DNA of 64,000 nucleotides from Strongyloides papillosus (lineage: Eukaryota; Nematoda; Chromadorea; Rhabditida; Strongyloididae), in assembly GCA_005656395.1 (NCBI GenBank), contig SRSI01000042.1:154373-218372 (forward strand), written 5' to 3'. Position numbers and translations under genes: made by a program. Shown in pieces: positions 1 to 10,338 of this stretch. The notes under the pieces were generated by a model. That model was not told the origin of the DNA. It saw only the letters and a program-made list of their open reading frames with translations, and did no database searches. The number at the start of each line of letters is the position of its first letter. The stretch's first letter is position 1.

Positions 1-2
1 AA

Positions 3-2483
3 AAGCATTTCGATTTATTACGTAAATGTACAGAAGAATATTTAACTTTAGTGGTCCCCGAAAAAGATGAAGTTTTAGAACTAGTAGCTTTACCTACCAG
101 TAATGTATTGCATGTTGAGTTGCGTTCTAAGAAAGGTTTAGTTGACGTGCTTATGAGAAAGTTGAGTGATTATGAAACTAGGTATTCTTTGCTAGAAAAG
201 GAATTATTAGGTATTAGTGAATATGTAAGAACGGTCAATGAATTCGTAAAAAATTGTTCAATAGTTTGGAAAACTGGATCAACGATGGTATTAAAGATGA
301 TGCAAGCACCATTAGAACTCAGTGGAGTAGCTTCTAGTAGACTGCAAACGATGGTGTCTTTTTTAGTTCTATATGGTATAAAGTGCGAATTGTCTTTGAA
401 AGTTAAAAAGATGTTGGAGAGCCCTGGATGTATAGAGAAAGATATTCCTATCAAGGATGTCAAAGCAGGTGCTGTTAAGTTAATGAAAGAAGCTTTGACA
501 CCCTATGCGTTGGATGAGGAAATTGAGAATGCTCAAAAGAATCTGGAAGAGTGTCAGATACTGATAAAATGTGTGTCTCAAGGTAAATTTGATGAATATT
601 TGAAACCCGGTTTGAAAGATAAATTGATGCAAGCAACGTTGGTACATAATATTCTATGTATAAATTCAAAACCGATGGTTGACAGAATGTTGGCAAAACG
701 AATCTTATCTTTTATACATGGGGAGACGCATGCTGCAAAAGCTATTTTGTGTAATGAAGCTGGTAAGTTTTATGATTTTACAGGTTGGAGTACAGTGGCC
801 GAGGAAGTGTTGAATCAATGTCATATTTGCATGAGAGCAAAATGTTCAAACCATAAGCGTCCTATATCATGGAGTCCTCCAAAGCATGCAAGAGAGAGAG
901 GACATTTTGATTTATTTTACATTGATAAACAGGTCTTGATATTATTTGTAGATGTGTTTAGTAAATTCACGTACATTGGTTTATTGAAAGATAAGAAAGT
1001 AGAGAGTTTTATGAATTTTTTCAACAAAATTTTTGATGAGTACAAGTTTATGTACGTAGTCAGTGATAATGAGCCATGTTTAGTTAGTGAAAAGTTGACA
1101 GAATATTTTCAAGGTAGAGGAGTTTTTCATATTTCAAGTGTACCATATAATCCACGATCAAATGGTGTTGCTGAGCGAAGAATCGCTGTAGCCAAAATGA
1201 GAATAAAGAAATTCATGTTGGAAGGTGTAAGTTTGAAGAAAGCAGTGGTCAAAACTATGAATTCAATGAACTATTTTTCATGTTCTAAGGAAATGGCTAC
1301 TCCAGCTCAAATTTATTTCACTAATTCAAAATCATGGGAGCCTTTTATACCAAAAGAAGTTAGAGTACCGCCAGTAAGGGTTTATTTTAAACCTAAAGGG
1401 GACCAATCTAGTTTGTATGAAGAGGGATTGATTATAGCTAAATTGGGTACGAGAACAAATGTGATTGAAGCCGAAGGAGTTCGCTATTATGTTGGTAATG
1501 ATTTTTGTCATTTTGGATTCACTTCAGCTACTAAGAATGGAGTATTATCTGATTTAAATAATCTATGGGAAGAAAGCGGTGATAGAAGATTGATAAGCAC
1601 GATCATGGAGGGGAAAGGAGATGTTGAAGAAGAAAAGGGGGATAATTTACAAGAGGAAAAAGAAGAAGAGGTAGTCTGTCAGAAGAAGGAAGTCGATATT
1701 GTTGTTGATAACGAAGGTGTCGTAGGGAATAAGTGTGATGGTGTAGCTAAGAACGTTGAAATAGTACATCATGATACATCAAAAGATCCTGGTAAAATTA
1801 CGGATGATGTCCCAGTAATTCAAGAAATTAATGATCAAGAAAAAGTAAATGGAGTTGAGGTTGATCAAAGTCTTGTTTGGGACTATGAAAAAGAATTTGA
1901 TGAGGAGAATGTAGACCAAGATTGGGCTTTTACATCAACTCCTATATGCGCTAAAATAGATGATGATAAGAAAATGGAAGAAGTATTTAAGAATAATAAG
2001 AATGTTCTAATGACGGATGGTTCGGTAAAAAATGGTCATGGAATTGCAGTTTTTGGAAGATTAGGCGATGTTGTTGTTTGTGAAAAAAGAAGAGGGTTCT
2101 TAAGAGGTGTAATTACTGCTCCTAGAATAGAAGTTGAAGGAATGAAAAATTTATTGAGTGCTATTGTTAAAAATGAAAGTTTACCATCAGACGAGAAAAT
2201 TGTAGTAATCTCTGATAATGCGTATGCACTAAATAGTTTAGCTTATAGATGGTATGAAAGATGGATTAAAGAAGGTGTTAATACTAGAGGTAAACCGATT
2301 CAGCATTTACAAACTTGGAAAGAGATTGAAGAATTGGTTAACTTTGTTGGACATGCTAGGCTAATTTTTATGCATGTGTCCGGACACAAATCTAAACTTC
2401 ATGATGTCTGTGATAAACTAGCTAAGGGTGAAGAAGCTGAACTACCACACTTACCCACTTACGACCCGGAATGTTGTGAATGA
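3..2483 (+). CDS. LTR-retrotransposon Pol, C-terminal part (degenerate RNase H, integrase, second RNase H)
   Basis: The frame is open to the left edge, so the N-terminal part (expected protease and reverse transcriptase) lies outside the window. Visible order: a Ty3/gypsy-type RNase H-like stretch (about 60-450) recognisable by YETRYSLLEKELL but without the usual TDH block; an HHCC zinc module (His codons 717 and 729, Cys 819 and 828); an integrase core with Asp 909, Asp 1065 and Glu 1173, a D-x35-E spacing; an acidic, lysine-rich linker of about 200 residues; and a type 1 RNase H with Asp 2016, Glu 2130, Asp 2214 and Asp 2412 (nucleotide positions). No stop interrupts the 2.5 kb. In the family, integrase inserts the cDNA and RNase H removes the RNA strand of the hybrid. 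The element is richer in G+C than its surroundings. An RNase H after the integrase is unusual. That this is a retroelement Pol is secure; its clade is inferred. Confidence 0.9.
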   Translation, partial: KHFDLLRKCTEEYLTLVVPEKDEVLELVALPTSNVLHVELRSKKGLVDVLMRKLSDYETRYSLLEKELLGISEYVRTVNEFVKNCSIVWKTGSTMVLKMMQAPLELSGVASSRLQTMVSFLVLYGIKCELSLKVKKMLESPGCIEKDIPIKDVKAGAVKLMKEALTPYALDEEIENAQKNLEECQILIKCVSQGKFDEYLKPGLKDKLMQATLVHNILCINSKPMVDRMLAKRILSFIHGETHAAKAILCNEAGKFYDFTGWSTVAEEVLNQCHICMRAKCSNHKRPISWSPPKHARERGHFDLFYIDKQVLILFVDVFSKFTYIGLLKDKKVESFMNFFNKIFDEYKFMYVVSDNEPCLVSEKLTEYFQGRGVFHISSVPYNPRSNGVAERRIAVAKMRIKKFMLEGVSLKKAVVKTMNSMNYFSCSKEMATPAQIYFTNSKSWEPFIPKEVRVPPVRVYFKPKGDQSSLYEEGLIIAKLGTRTNVIEAEGVRYYVGNDFCHFGFTSATKNGVLSDLNNLWEESGDRRLISTIMEGKGDVEEEKGDNLQEEKEEEVVCQKKEVDIVVDNEGVVGNKCDGVAKNVEIVHHDTSKDPGKITDDVPVIQEINDQEKVNGVEVDQSLVWDYEKEFDEENVDQDWAFTSTPICAKIDDDKKMEEVFKNNKNVLMTDGSVKNGHGIAVFGRLGDVVVCEKRRGFLRGVITAPRIEVEGMKNLLSAIVKNESLPSDEKIVVISDNAYALNSLAYRWYERWIKEGVNTRGKPIQHLQTWKEIEELVNFVGHARLIFMHVSGHKSKLHDVCDKLAKGEEAELPHLPTYDPECCE

Positions 2484-3380
2484 CAATTTCGATGATAATT
2501 CGAATGACTTTGCGACTATAAAAGAATGTTTTTATCGATGTTAGAGTAGTTTTTGAAATAAAAGGTTTTATATAGTTGTTATTTTATTTGGTTAAAATGG
2601 ATGAATTTAACAAGAAGTTTTGCTTGGAAGTTATTTAAATGAATCTATGATCAAAAATAATCGTCTTTTAATTAGTATTTGGTGAAACTCAATTATTTAT
2701 GATGGCAATGTATAATTCAATATTTTTGAAACGACATTTAAAGAGTTAATAAATTACGATATGAAACTTCGCATAATCTTCTATATTATTCACATGATCT
2801 ATAACTAGTTTACTATATTTATTTTAACATTTAAGATTATTTTTTAAACAAAACATTTTTAAAGATCGGGCGGTATTAAAAAGTATTTCAATAAATTTAT
2901 TCAATCAAAAACAAACAAATTTTTTTTCAAAAATTGGAGATAAAAATAATGCATTATTGGCAAGAGTAAATTTAATAAAATGAGTATTATTTTTATTCAT
3001 AAAGTAAATTAATAGAGTTTAAATTTGTTTTCGTTAGGGAATTCTTTTGTAGTTTTAAAACAATAGAGGAATGGATGAGTTTAGGAAAATGAATTAAGAC
3101 TTTTATAATCTTATATAATAAGTTATTGTGGTTATTAACTATATAATTTTAAGATGTGCTTAATATCTTATAATATTTATTTTATATTTTAAACCAACTA
3201 GGGGTATTTAAGTTAAAGTAATGGGATCTCTGAATTTTGTTAAGAGACCGTTGAGTTATACGAGGATCATTTAATAAGTAAAAAGATAAATGTTTATAAC
3301 TCAAAAATTATTTATCGTATAAATCCCATATTTTACTTATTTTTCGACATAATCTCCTGCTGCATTTATGGTTGATAGGC
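2484..3380. other. Noncoding DNA after Pol; possible 3' LTR
   Basis: No coding frame is visible. A TATAAAA sequence lies at about 2518-2524 and AATAAA at about 2556-2561, the promoter and polyadenylation order expected in an LTR starting right after the Pol stop. Without the 5' copy the LTR borders cannot be set. The rest is A+T-rich and featureless. Confidence 0.35.
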
Positions 3381-3483
3381 TTCTCGACATTGGACAACTC
3401 GACATAGAACAACTCGACATTAAGACAACTCGACATAGAATAACTCGACATTAAGACAACTCGACATTATAGGCAACTTGACA
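3381..3483. repeat. Tandem CTCGACAT repeat, left arm
   Basis: Six to seven units of 15-17 bp, each containing CTCGACAT followed by a short variable spacer such as AGAACAA or TAAGACAA. The same units occur in reverse complement at 3909-3984, so the two arrays can pair. Confidence 0.85.
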
Positions 3484-3596
3484 AGTGTTAAAAAAACATT
3501 CAAATTTTAATAATTAAAAAATAATTTTAAGCATAATGTACAAAAATTAAAGATCCACATTTTAGTTCAAAATTATGGAGCAAGTACAATTATATT

Positions 3597-3794
3597 TTGA
3601 AATACAATTTAAATCTTACTAACAGTTACTCAGAATCATTCAATTCAGTTTTTGGTCGTATGGTAAATGAAAATTATCTCAAAATATATAAATTGATTGG
3701 ATGCCAAAAATTGCAGGAACCTCTTACTAATAATGAAATAAATAAGCAACTACTTGGTGAAGTATCTAAAGCTTTTTCAAAAAAAAATATTTGA
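3597..3794 (+). pseudogene. Possible MULE transposase fragment
   Basis: A 65-codon frame with no convincing start (it opens at TTG) lies between the inverted repeat arrays. It contains TNSYSESFNSVFGRMVNENY followed by a helix-like KIYKLIGCQKLQE. This resembles the segment of MULE transposases that follows the catalytic core, where an N-N-x-x-E-x-x-N pattern precedes a helix rich in I, L and Q. No catalytic residues are present, so it would be a relic. The match is by pattern only and short; the position inside a fold-back element supports it. Confidence 0.4.
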
Positions 3795-3908
3795 AAAGAG
3801 GTATAACTGCACAAAAAAATTCTTAGCAAATTTTACGAAAATAGTATTATATATAACTTAGACAAATTTTAGCTGCATTATATCATTTCTAACTAAAATA
3901 AATTTTTT

Positions 3909-3984
3909 ATGTCGAGTTGTCTTAATGTCGAGTTGTTCTAATGTCGAGTTGTTCTATGCCGAGTTGTCCTATGTTGAGTTGTCT
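3909..3984. repeat. Tandem ATGTCGAG repeat, right arm
   Basis: Five units of 15-16 bp carrying ATGTCGAG or one-base variants (ATGCCGAG, ATGTTGAG). They are the reverse complement of the left array at 3381-3483. Confidence 0.85.
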
Positions 3985-3985
3985 G

Positions 3986-4282
3986 GACACCGAACATACC
4001 AATGAAGAAAATGGTTTGTATATCGTAAATGTAACCATAAAAGATTATCACTTCAAAGGACTGGTAGATACCGGATCTCAGGTCTCAATTATACCAAAAG
4101 CCTGTGCCGAAAATATCATCGACATCTCCAAGTTGTCTACTAGAGTAATTGGAACGTCAAGTGGTACTAGTGAAATGAAAATAATTCCTGAATCTGTTGA
4201 ATTGATCATTGCAAATTTCAAAATATCAATCAGTGACCTGCTAATTTCCCCAAATGCTTTTCATGGATTTAAGGAATATTAG
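3986..4282 (+). pseudogene. Retroviral-type aspartic protease relic of a retrotransposon
   Basis: The frame contains LVDTGSQVSIIPK, the active-site signature of retropepsins, with the catalytic Asp codon at 4067. About 100 residues remain. The flap and second conserved region expected further on are not clear, and no Gag or reverse transcriptase adjoins it. The frame runs upstream into the tandem repeat at 3909-3984, so its apparent start at 3941 is repeat-derived and not a real N-terminus. It appears unrelated to the Pol at 3-2483, which has a different downstream context. Identity as a protease is good; function is very unlikely. Confidence 0.65.
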
Positions 4283-4364
4283 GACTTGACATCTGAAGAA
4301 AATTAATATCAATATCACGTTTAATAATAAATCGTTAACTTTGATCCTGTTGTAAACCACGTTA

Positions 4365-6776
4365 ACACTGAAAAATTTTGGTTACAATATAATTAATATT
4401 GTTTGAAGAAAATAAAAATGTATGTTATATTAGTAAACCATAAAGATTATTTAATAAAAAATTGTATGTATGTAAAAAAATTAGACTTGTAACAATTCGA
4501 ACAAACAGGTATTTTTTGTATCTCGGTTACAATATATGTCTGTACAACATATTTTATAAGTTTTGAATATTTCAATGATAATTTTAGAAAAAAATATGTC
4601 ATGATATTCATAATAAAAAATATAGTTATAATACGAAATACAATGAATGATTTTCAGAATAACATTTAATTATTTTTAAATAGCTTAGAAAATATAAGTT
4701 TTAGAAATTTAATGGTAATAATAATGAAAAGCAATAATTATTTAACTATACAAGTACACACAAAAAAAAAATGGGACACACATTTGCGTAAAATGTAATA
4801 AATTTGTCCCACCTAATAAAATTTGAATTTTCTTGATTTGCGATAATTTTAACGCAATTATTTTGTACAAAAAATTAAGACAATAATTAAAATTAGTTTT
4901 TATTTTATATTTTATTGTATTTATTTTAAAACTTAAGTTATTTTTTACAATACATTTTAAAATACAATATTAGATTTTAACTTATTATAAGATTAAAAAA
5001 TGCTTTTATAAAGATTATTTATCGATATATGATAGTATTTTTTAGATATTCTTCAATTGTTTGAATAACTATAAATAAGATTTTTATAAAAAGTTATATT
5101 CATTTGATGACTCAACTTTTTTATACTGTTTTTCAAGATCATCTTTAAATGTCAAACTGATTTAAAGGTTTAAAACATTATACGTTTTGTTCATAGTAAA
5201 AAAATTTTTAAATATTTTAATTTAAATGAGAAAAATAGCAAGTACTAAGATAATATTTTCAATAAACATCACTTTGTATGGTTAGATAATTATCACTCTT
5301 TCTTATTGTTGTTGTTAAATTTCTAAATTTTTAAATTTACTGGTGTTAACGGGTTGTTTGAAAGAATGATTTTTGTTGAAACGTTAACGACTTTACACAA
5401 AATTGACTTCTGATGACTCACTTCATAATATATTATAAAAACGAATTAGATTCTAAAATAGGTGTAATATTTTTAAAATTTCTAATATTAAATAAATGTT
5501 TCATAACTTCAAAATATTAAAAGTATATATTTTTGTAAAAAAAGGACCAAATTTATGCGAAAATCTAACATTTTGCGTCATTTAAAACATTTTTATTGTC
5601 GCCTGATTTTTTTAAAATTTGAATAAATTTTGACATTTCAAAGTGGTGGGACATTTTATTGCATTTTATGTAATAATGTCAAAATTTGTCCCATTTTTTT
5701 TTGTGTGTATGATTTATTAAAAATATTATTTTATTATACCTTTTTTATAATCAAAACATTTAAAAGTTATTTTTTTTTGTTATGAACAGAGATAAATAAT
5801 GCTTTTAAACTTCTGTAAGTTTGATTTTTTAAAATGATTTTGAAATATAATATAAAAAAGTTATTTACAATAATTCAAATTATTAAAACATGTTAATAAA
5901 GATACTATAATATATTAATTAATTTTCTTTATAAAACTTCTTACAATTTTTATCAAAATTAAAGTTTATTAATGTGTTTTTATAATTTGATTTACTATAA
6001 ATTGCTTTTTTATATTACCATTCAAAATCATTTTGAAAAATTGTTGTTTTTTGTGTAGATTGTTTTTTTTAATTTAAGTTGAAGAGGAATTTCTAAAGAT
6101 CAAATATATCATTTGTTATTAAATAAAATTTATATTATGCATTATCAACATTAAAAACATAGCCAATTAATTTATTTAAAAGTACAACTCAAAAAGCAAT
6201 TAATTTGTAAAGGTTAGCCAGAAAAATGAAAACAAACATAAATTCAAGTAAATTTTCAGTTATTATACCAAATAAATTAGGAAAAAAATAATAAAATATT
6301 ACTGTTGTTATTAAACTGTTTAAAAAAATAATTGTTGTTAATACATTTATAAGTTTACATAAATTTGACTTTTAATAGAGTAATTCTTAATATATTATAA
6401 AGAAAAAGTTATATTGTATGATGTGAATAATATCATTAAAAAATATCGAGATTCGAATTAGATTACATTACTAAAAATGCGAACCAATTAAAATATATAA
6501 TTAATGTATATAAAACCATTATTGTTATTATTTTAGTATTCATTATGTTTTTCTGAAAAAAACGGTCTGTAACCATCGCAAAAAACAATATAGTCTTTTT
6601 GCCTGGTTACAATGTAAAATATTCAATTAAAACAGTCTAAAATATTCGATTTTGTAACAATATTACAATTTTATTATTTAAGAAAATTTTAATATTAATT
6701 CAAAATTGTGTAACCATTAAAAACTATACATGTTATTTCAATTTATCGAAATATTGTAACAAAATTTTTTCAGTGT
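4365..6776. mobile_element. 2.4 kb inverted-repeat DNA element
   Basis: The ends are imperfect inverted repeats of about 25 bp beginning ACACTGAAAAA and containing GTTACAATAT (left 4365 onward, right ending 6776). Motifs of the GGTTACAAT type recur inside. No transposase frame is visible, so it is probably non-autonomous. A MITE sits inside it (4757-5707). Its right end abuts the truncated CAP pseudogene starting near 6780. No certain target-site duplication was found. Confidence 0.6.
4757..5707. mobile_element. MITE with CACACA-A(n)-TGGGACA ends, copy 1
   Basis: The left end reads CACACAAAAAAAAAATGGGA and the right end is its inverse, with TA on both sides (4755-4756 and 5708-5709), as for Tc1/mariner-type elements. 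The 951 bp inside has no coding capacity. A second copy occurs at 9895-12144, interrupted by a mariner. Confidence 0.75.
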
Positions 6777-6779
6777 ATC

Positions 6780-7352
6780 CATACACTGCTTTATCAGCAC
6801 CACCACCAAAAAGATTGTTTATTGTGACGCTAGCAGGCACAAAATGGTATTTAAAAATCCATCACTCATCATAATTAGAATAAAATTTGGCACAACTGTA
6901 ATGGTGGTTGTTTTTTCCAAAATAAGTTTGGATACACCAAAAAACATGTAAGTTATTTTTTAATATATTTTTAATTTATTACCCAGTTTTTGGATGAGAT
7001 CAACCGCTATAGATCAATTTTTGGACACAATCCACTTAGAATTTGAAATAGATTGTGTGCTTTAGCACCGTATCGATCTGAATTAATGAATGAAGATAAT
7101 AAATTACTTCCTGATCGTGACAAACAGAGTAATGAAATTATTTTTTATACACCATACGGTTATAGAATGTATGCAATAAAAATTTTATTTGATGATACAT
7201 ATTTTACACATAAAAAATTAAATCGTAAAGCTGCAGAAGTAGGAAATAGTTTTGCTGGATTATTGAGCTATGATCAACAATATGTTGGATTTGGTTTGTC
7301 AAGAAGTGCCAGTGGTACTTATGCTTGCATAAAGTATTCTTCAAAACCATAG
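6780..7352 (+). pseudogene. CAP-like gene, 5'-truncated and broken (locus A)
   Basis: Only the 3' part of exon 1 is left, in shifted frames, ending in the family motif (W-x-NCNGGCF...) before a donor GTAAGT at 6948. The intron ends at 6986, and exon 2 (6987-7352) has exactly the family length of 366 nt and codes the CAP-like half, including GYRMYAIKILFDDTYF and YVGFGLSRSASGTYACIKY. A TGA at 7044-7046 interrupts it 20 codons in. The signal peptide and promoter are missing; the 2.4 kb inverted-repeat element ends where the gene fragment begins. Confidence 0.75.
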
Positions 7353-7992
7353 TAGAAATAGCGAATTAATAATTATTATAAACAATTACACTTTATTTGA
7401 AAAATTGTTATAGTTAATCCATAGACATAATTTTATAAAATCGAATAAATAGATTATTTAAATAAAATATTACTTCCTTTATCAAAAAAAATTACTATCT
7501 TTTTGAATTGCTTTTACCTTAATTTTAAATATCAGTTAAATTTGCAGTAAAATGGTTTTTATTTTTTTATATTCAAAAAAAAATTTTTTTCTAAATTTCA
7601 ATATGTTTGACTGTCAACGCATAATAATTTCATTTTAAAATGTGCTTTTTATTTTCTTGTGATAAATTATACGTTATTTTGAAACCAAGACATCATACTT
7701 TACTTAGATAAAGAGATATATCTATTGAGAAATAATTTTTTGGAATATTATTAATTAAAACAACGGAAAAAAATTGACAAATTAATTTTTGATATTCCTT
7801 TCAGTTCACCAAATTTTTATATCGATTCACGATGTAAGGTTCATTTACTAGTCTTTAATTATTACTTTCATATAGAAAAATTAACATATTTCAGAATTTT
7901 CTCTGTATAAAAAGTATTTTATATGACAAAAATAATATTTCATATTGCTTAATGAATTATTTGTGAGTGGTAAGTTAAAAAAATTAAAATAT
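7353..7992. other. Intergenic DNA between loci A and B
   Basis: A+T-rich spacer with no coding frame or repeat that I can support. Confidence 0.5.
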
Positions 7993-8046
7993 TTATCTAT
8001 ACTTTTGTTTTAGTATATTTTTATTATACTTTTTCCACTATAAAAA
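7993..8046 (+). promoter_or_regulatory. CAP-family promoter block, locus B
   Basis: CTATACTTTTG lies about 40 bp before TATAAAAA (8039-8046), which is 42 bp before the ATG. The same pair recurs in front of the other array genes. Confidence 0.65.
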
Positions 8047-8080
8047 GTCATAAATGATTGTTATCTAATTTATCAAAGAA

Positions 8081-9087
8081 ATGTTATTATCATATTATAC
8101 GATCATTTTTAATTTGTTCATTTTTACTAACCTAACTAGCCAACTGTATTTATTTCCATATTGGACTAAATTAATTGAAAAAAATTCACAATTTTACTAT
8201 AATGGTCGCCCTTTTAGTAGTTTGGAGAGTATGATAGATAGAATTTTATTCGATAATCCACGTAAAAATCCACCAGAAATGTGTGTCTATAACGTTGGGT
8301 TTATCAGAGGACATACACTTAAAAAAACTTATAGTAAATCATGTGATTCTATACTTTCAATTCTTAATTCAAATACTAGACCAATCTCGTATACTGTTAA
8401 ATCTTACAATCCAAAACATATTATTACGTATACTTGTAAGCGTCGACATTTTACTAATTTTGATAAAGCTCTCGAATATGCATTGATGATGCAATTGTAT
8501 ATTAAGTTTATACCTTCTTCATTTAAGCCAGTACCCCCTCAAAAACAATTTTGCATTGAAACGAAATATCGTAAAATATGTTATATGAGAAATCCAATTA
8601 CTCTTGCTTTATGGAAGTCAATATGGCAAAATTGTAATGGTGGTTGTTATTATAAAAGTAATTTCCGTAACGCTAGAAAACATGTAAGTTAATTTCCAAA
8701 ACATATTAAATCATTATATAGTACTACGATGAGATAAATCTTTATAGAAGCTTTGTTGGATGTTCACCTGTTAGACTGTACGAAAAATTAAATGTTATGG
8801 CTCAGACTCGTGCTGAAGTAATGGCAAAAAAGAATAATATAATGGCTGATTCAAATAAAGATTATGATGAAGTAGTTGCTTTTGCTAAATTTGGTTATGG
8901 TATCTATCTAATCAAAATGATATTTGACAATGTTTTTTTTGAAAAACCAGATTTTCATCGATTGTCTCCAAGTCAAACTGATTTTCAACGATTATTTAGT
9001 TGTAAACAAAGACTTATTGGATTTGGCTTGGTAAAAAATGGTTTTGGAGCTTACATTTCCATAAAGTTTACTGATGATTATTGGTAA
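8081..9087 (+). CDS. Secreted CAP (SCP/TAPS)-like protein, two exons (locus B), intact
   Basis: Exon 1 is 8081-8683 (603 nt), the intron 8684-8721 (38 bp, GTAAGT...AG, phase 0), exon 2 8722-9087 (366 nt); the product has 322 residues. Residues 1-22 form a hydrophobic signal peptide. Residues to about 201 are a cysteine-bearing N-terminal domain with the family motifs MCVYNVG, a paired C-x8-C and NCNGGCYY. Exon 2 gives a divergent CAP domain: first-helix pattern YDEINLYR, then AQTRAEVMA, GIYLIKMIFD and IGFGLVKNGFGAYISIKF. The CAP-family His/Glu tetrad and the GHFTQ-type motif are not visible. CAP proteins are secreted and many act in host interaction; the role of this one is unknown. It is the first intact member of the array. 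Confidence 0.8.
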
Positions 9088-9333
9088 AAAACATATTTTG
9101 AATATTTCAACTCAGTAAATTATTATTTTTTGTAAAAACGCTATGGCTAATTCATAATCATTATTTTACAAAGTTTTTATCATAGTGAAAAATAAGTAAA
9201 CTTATCAGATAAAATTCACTTTTATTTCAAATGTTTAGTTTTTTCACAATAAAATATTTTCTTGCTGTTGAAAATGATTTTTTTAATTTAAATCTCGTTT
9301 TTTGAATCAGTTGAACATTTTTTAAAAATTTTA
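9088..9333. other. Spacer between locus B and the long inverted-repeat element
   Basis: A+T-rich DNA with nothing recognisable. Frames on the minus strand here extend into repeat arms and are not supported as genes. Confidence 0.5.
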
Positions 9334-10144
9334 TACAACTAAAGATTAAACCTCTCCCTCTCAACATTTTAATTTCATTAATAAAAAGAGAGACTAAAAT
9401 AATGTATGTTGGCAAATTTATTCGGCTTGACACTTTGAGATACAGCACCTGCAGTGATACAAATTCGGAAAAATTGATTTTTGTAAGTTTCCGGTAAATA
9501 GATTTTTTTAGAAATAAATATTGTTTCTGGGAATAGTTGTTTATGAAAAAACAAATGAGCATAGTGGGAAAATGCCATTTTCTAATTTTTGTACTGAAGT
9601 TCAAGTGCATAATGATCTACACTTTTTATTTTTCATTTTTTCATGGATTTAGATGTAAAATTACATGAGAAATTGAATGAGCATAGTGAGGACATACGCC
9701 TTTTTGATTTTTGTACTTAAAAATTGAAAAAACTAGAAAAAAAATTTCAAAAAACAATAAAGACGTAAATTTATGAAACCGAAGGTATGCTCATTCGTTG
9801 TTTTACAAAAAATTACCCTCAGAAACATTATTTGTTCTTAAAAAAACTGTTTACCGCAAACTTGTAAAAATCAATTTTTCCGACTTTGACTCTACACAAA
9901 AAAAAAATGGGACACACATTTACGTAAAATGTAATAAATTTGTCCCACCTAAAACAATTTGAATTTTCTTGATTTGCGACTAATATTGACGTAATTATTT
10001 CGTTCAAAAGATTAAGACAATAATTGAAATGAGTTTCTACTTTTCTATTATATTTTTTGTTTTTCTAAAACTTTAAGTTATTTCCTACAATACATTTTAA
10101 AATACAATATTAGAATTTAACTTTGTATAAGATTATAAATATTA

Positions 10145-10171
10145 GGTTGTTCAATTGAAAATGTCGCTTTT
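10145..10171 (+). repeat. Mariner left terminal inverted repeat
   Basis: 27 bp, identical to the reverse complement of 11398-11424; preceded by TA. Confidence 0.95.
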
Positions 10172-10338
10172 AAGATCATCAATTTTTAAATGATGATAAC
10201 TCTCTTATATGTTAACATATCATTACAAGATATATACCATCTTGTAGAGCAAATCGAGGACTATCATTGTCATCTTTTTGCATTTTGTTCGCAATTATTA
10301 AAAAATTGCTATTACTCTAAAAAGCAGTTGGGTCAAAA

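Larger units (their letters stand above)
3381..3984. mobile_element. Small fold-back type element with tandem-repeat arms
   Basis: Two inverted arrays (3381-3483 and 3909-3984) flank about 425 bp. Inverted arms built of short direct repeats are the hallmark of FoldBack elements, which in Drosophila are tied to a MULE-like transposase. The middle contains a short frame resembling the C-terminal part of MULE transposases. No target-site duplication was identified, so the element call is inferred from architecture. Confidence 0.55.

Noticed and set aside
170..696. Minus-strand frames of 97 and 73 codons
   Set aside because: Antisense to the retroelement Pol, which has clear domains on the plus strand.
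8081..8692. Single-exon 203-residue protein ending Val-Ser as the gene model for the array members
   Set aside because: The Val-Ser-stop is the splice donor read through; a good acceptor and an in-phase CAP exon follow within 40 bp in every complete copy.
9227..9610. Minus-strand frame of 127 codons
   Set aside because: Lies across the arm of the long inverted-repeat element and has low-complexity composition; no family resemblance.
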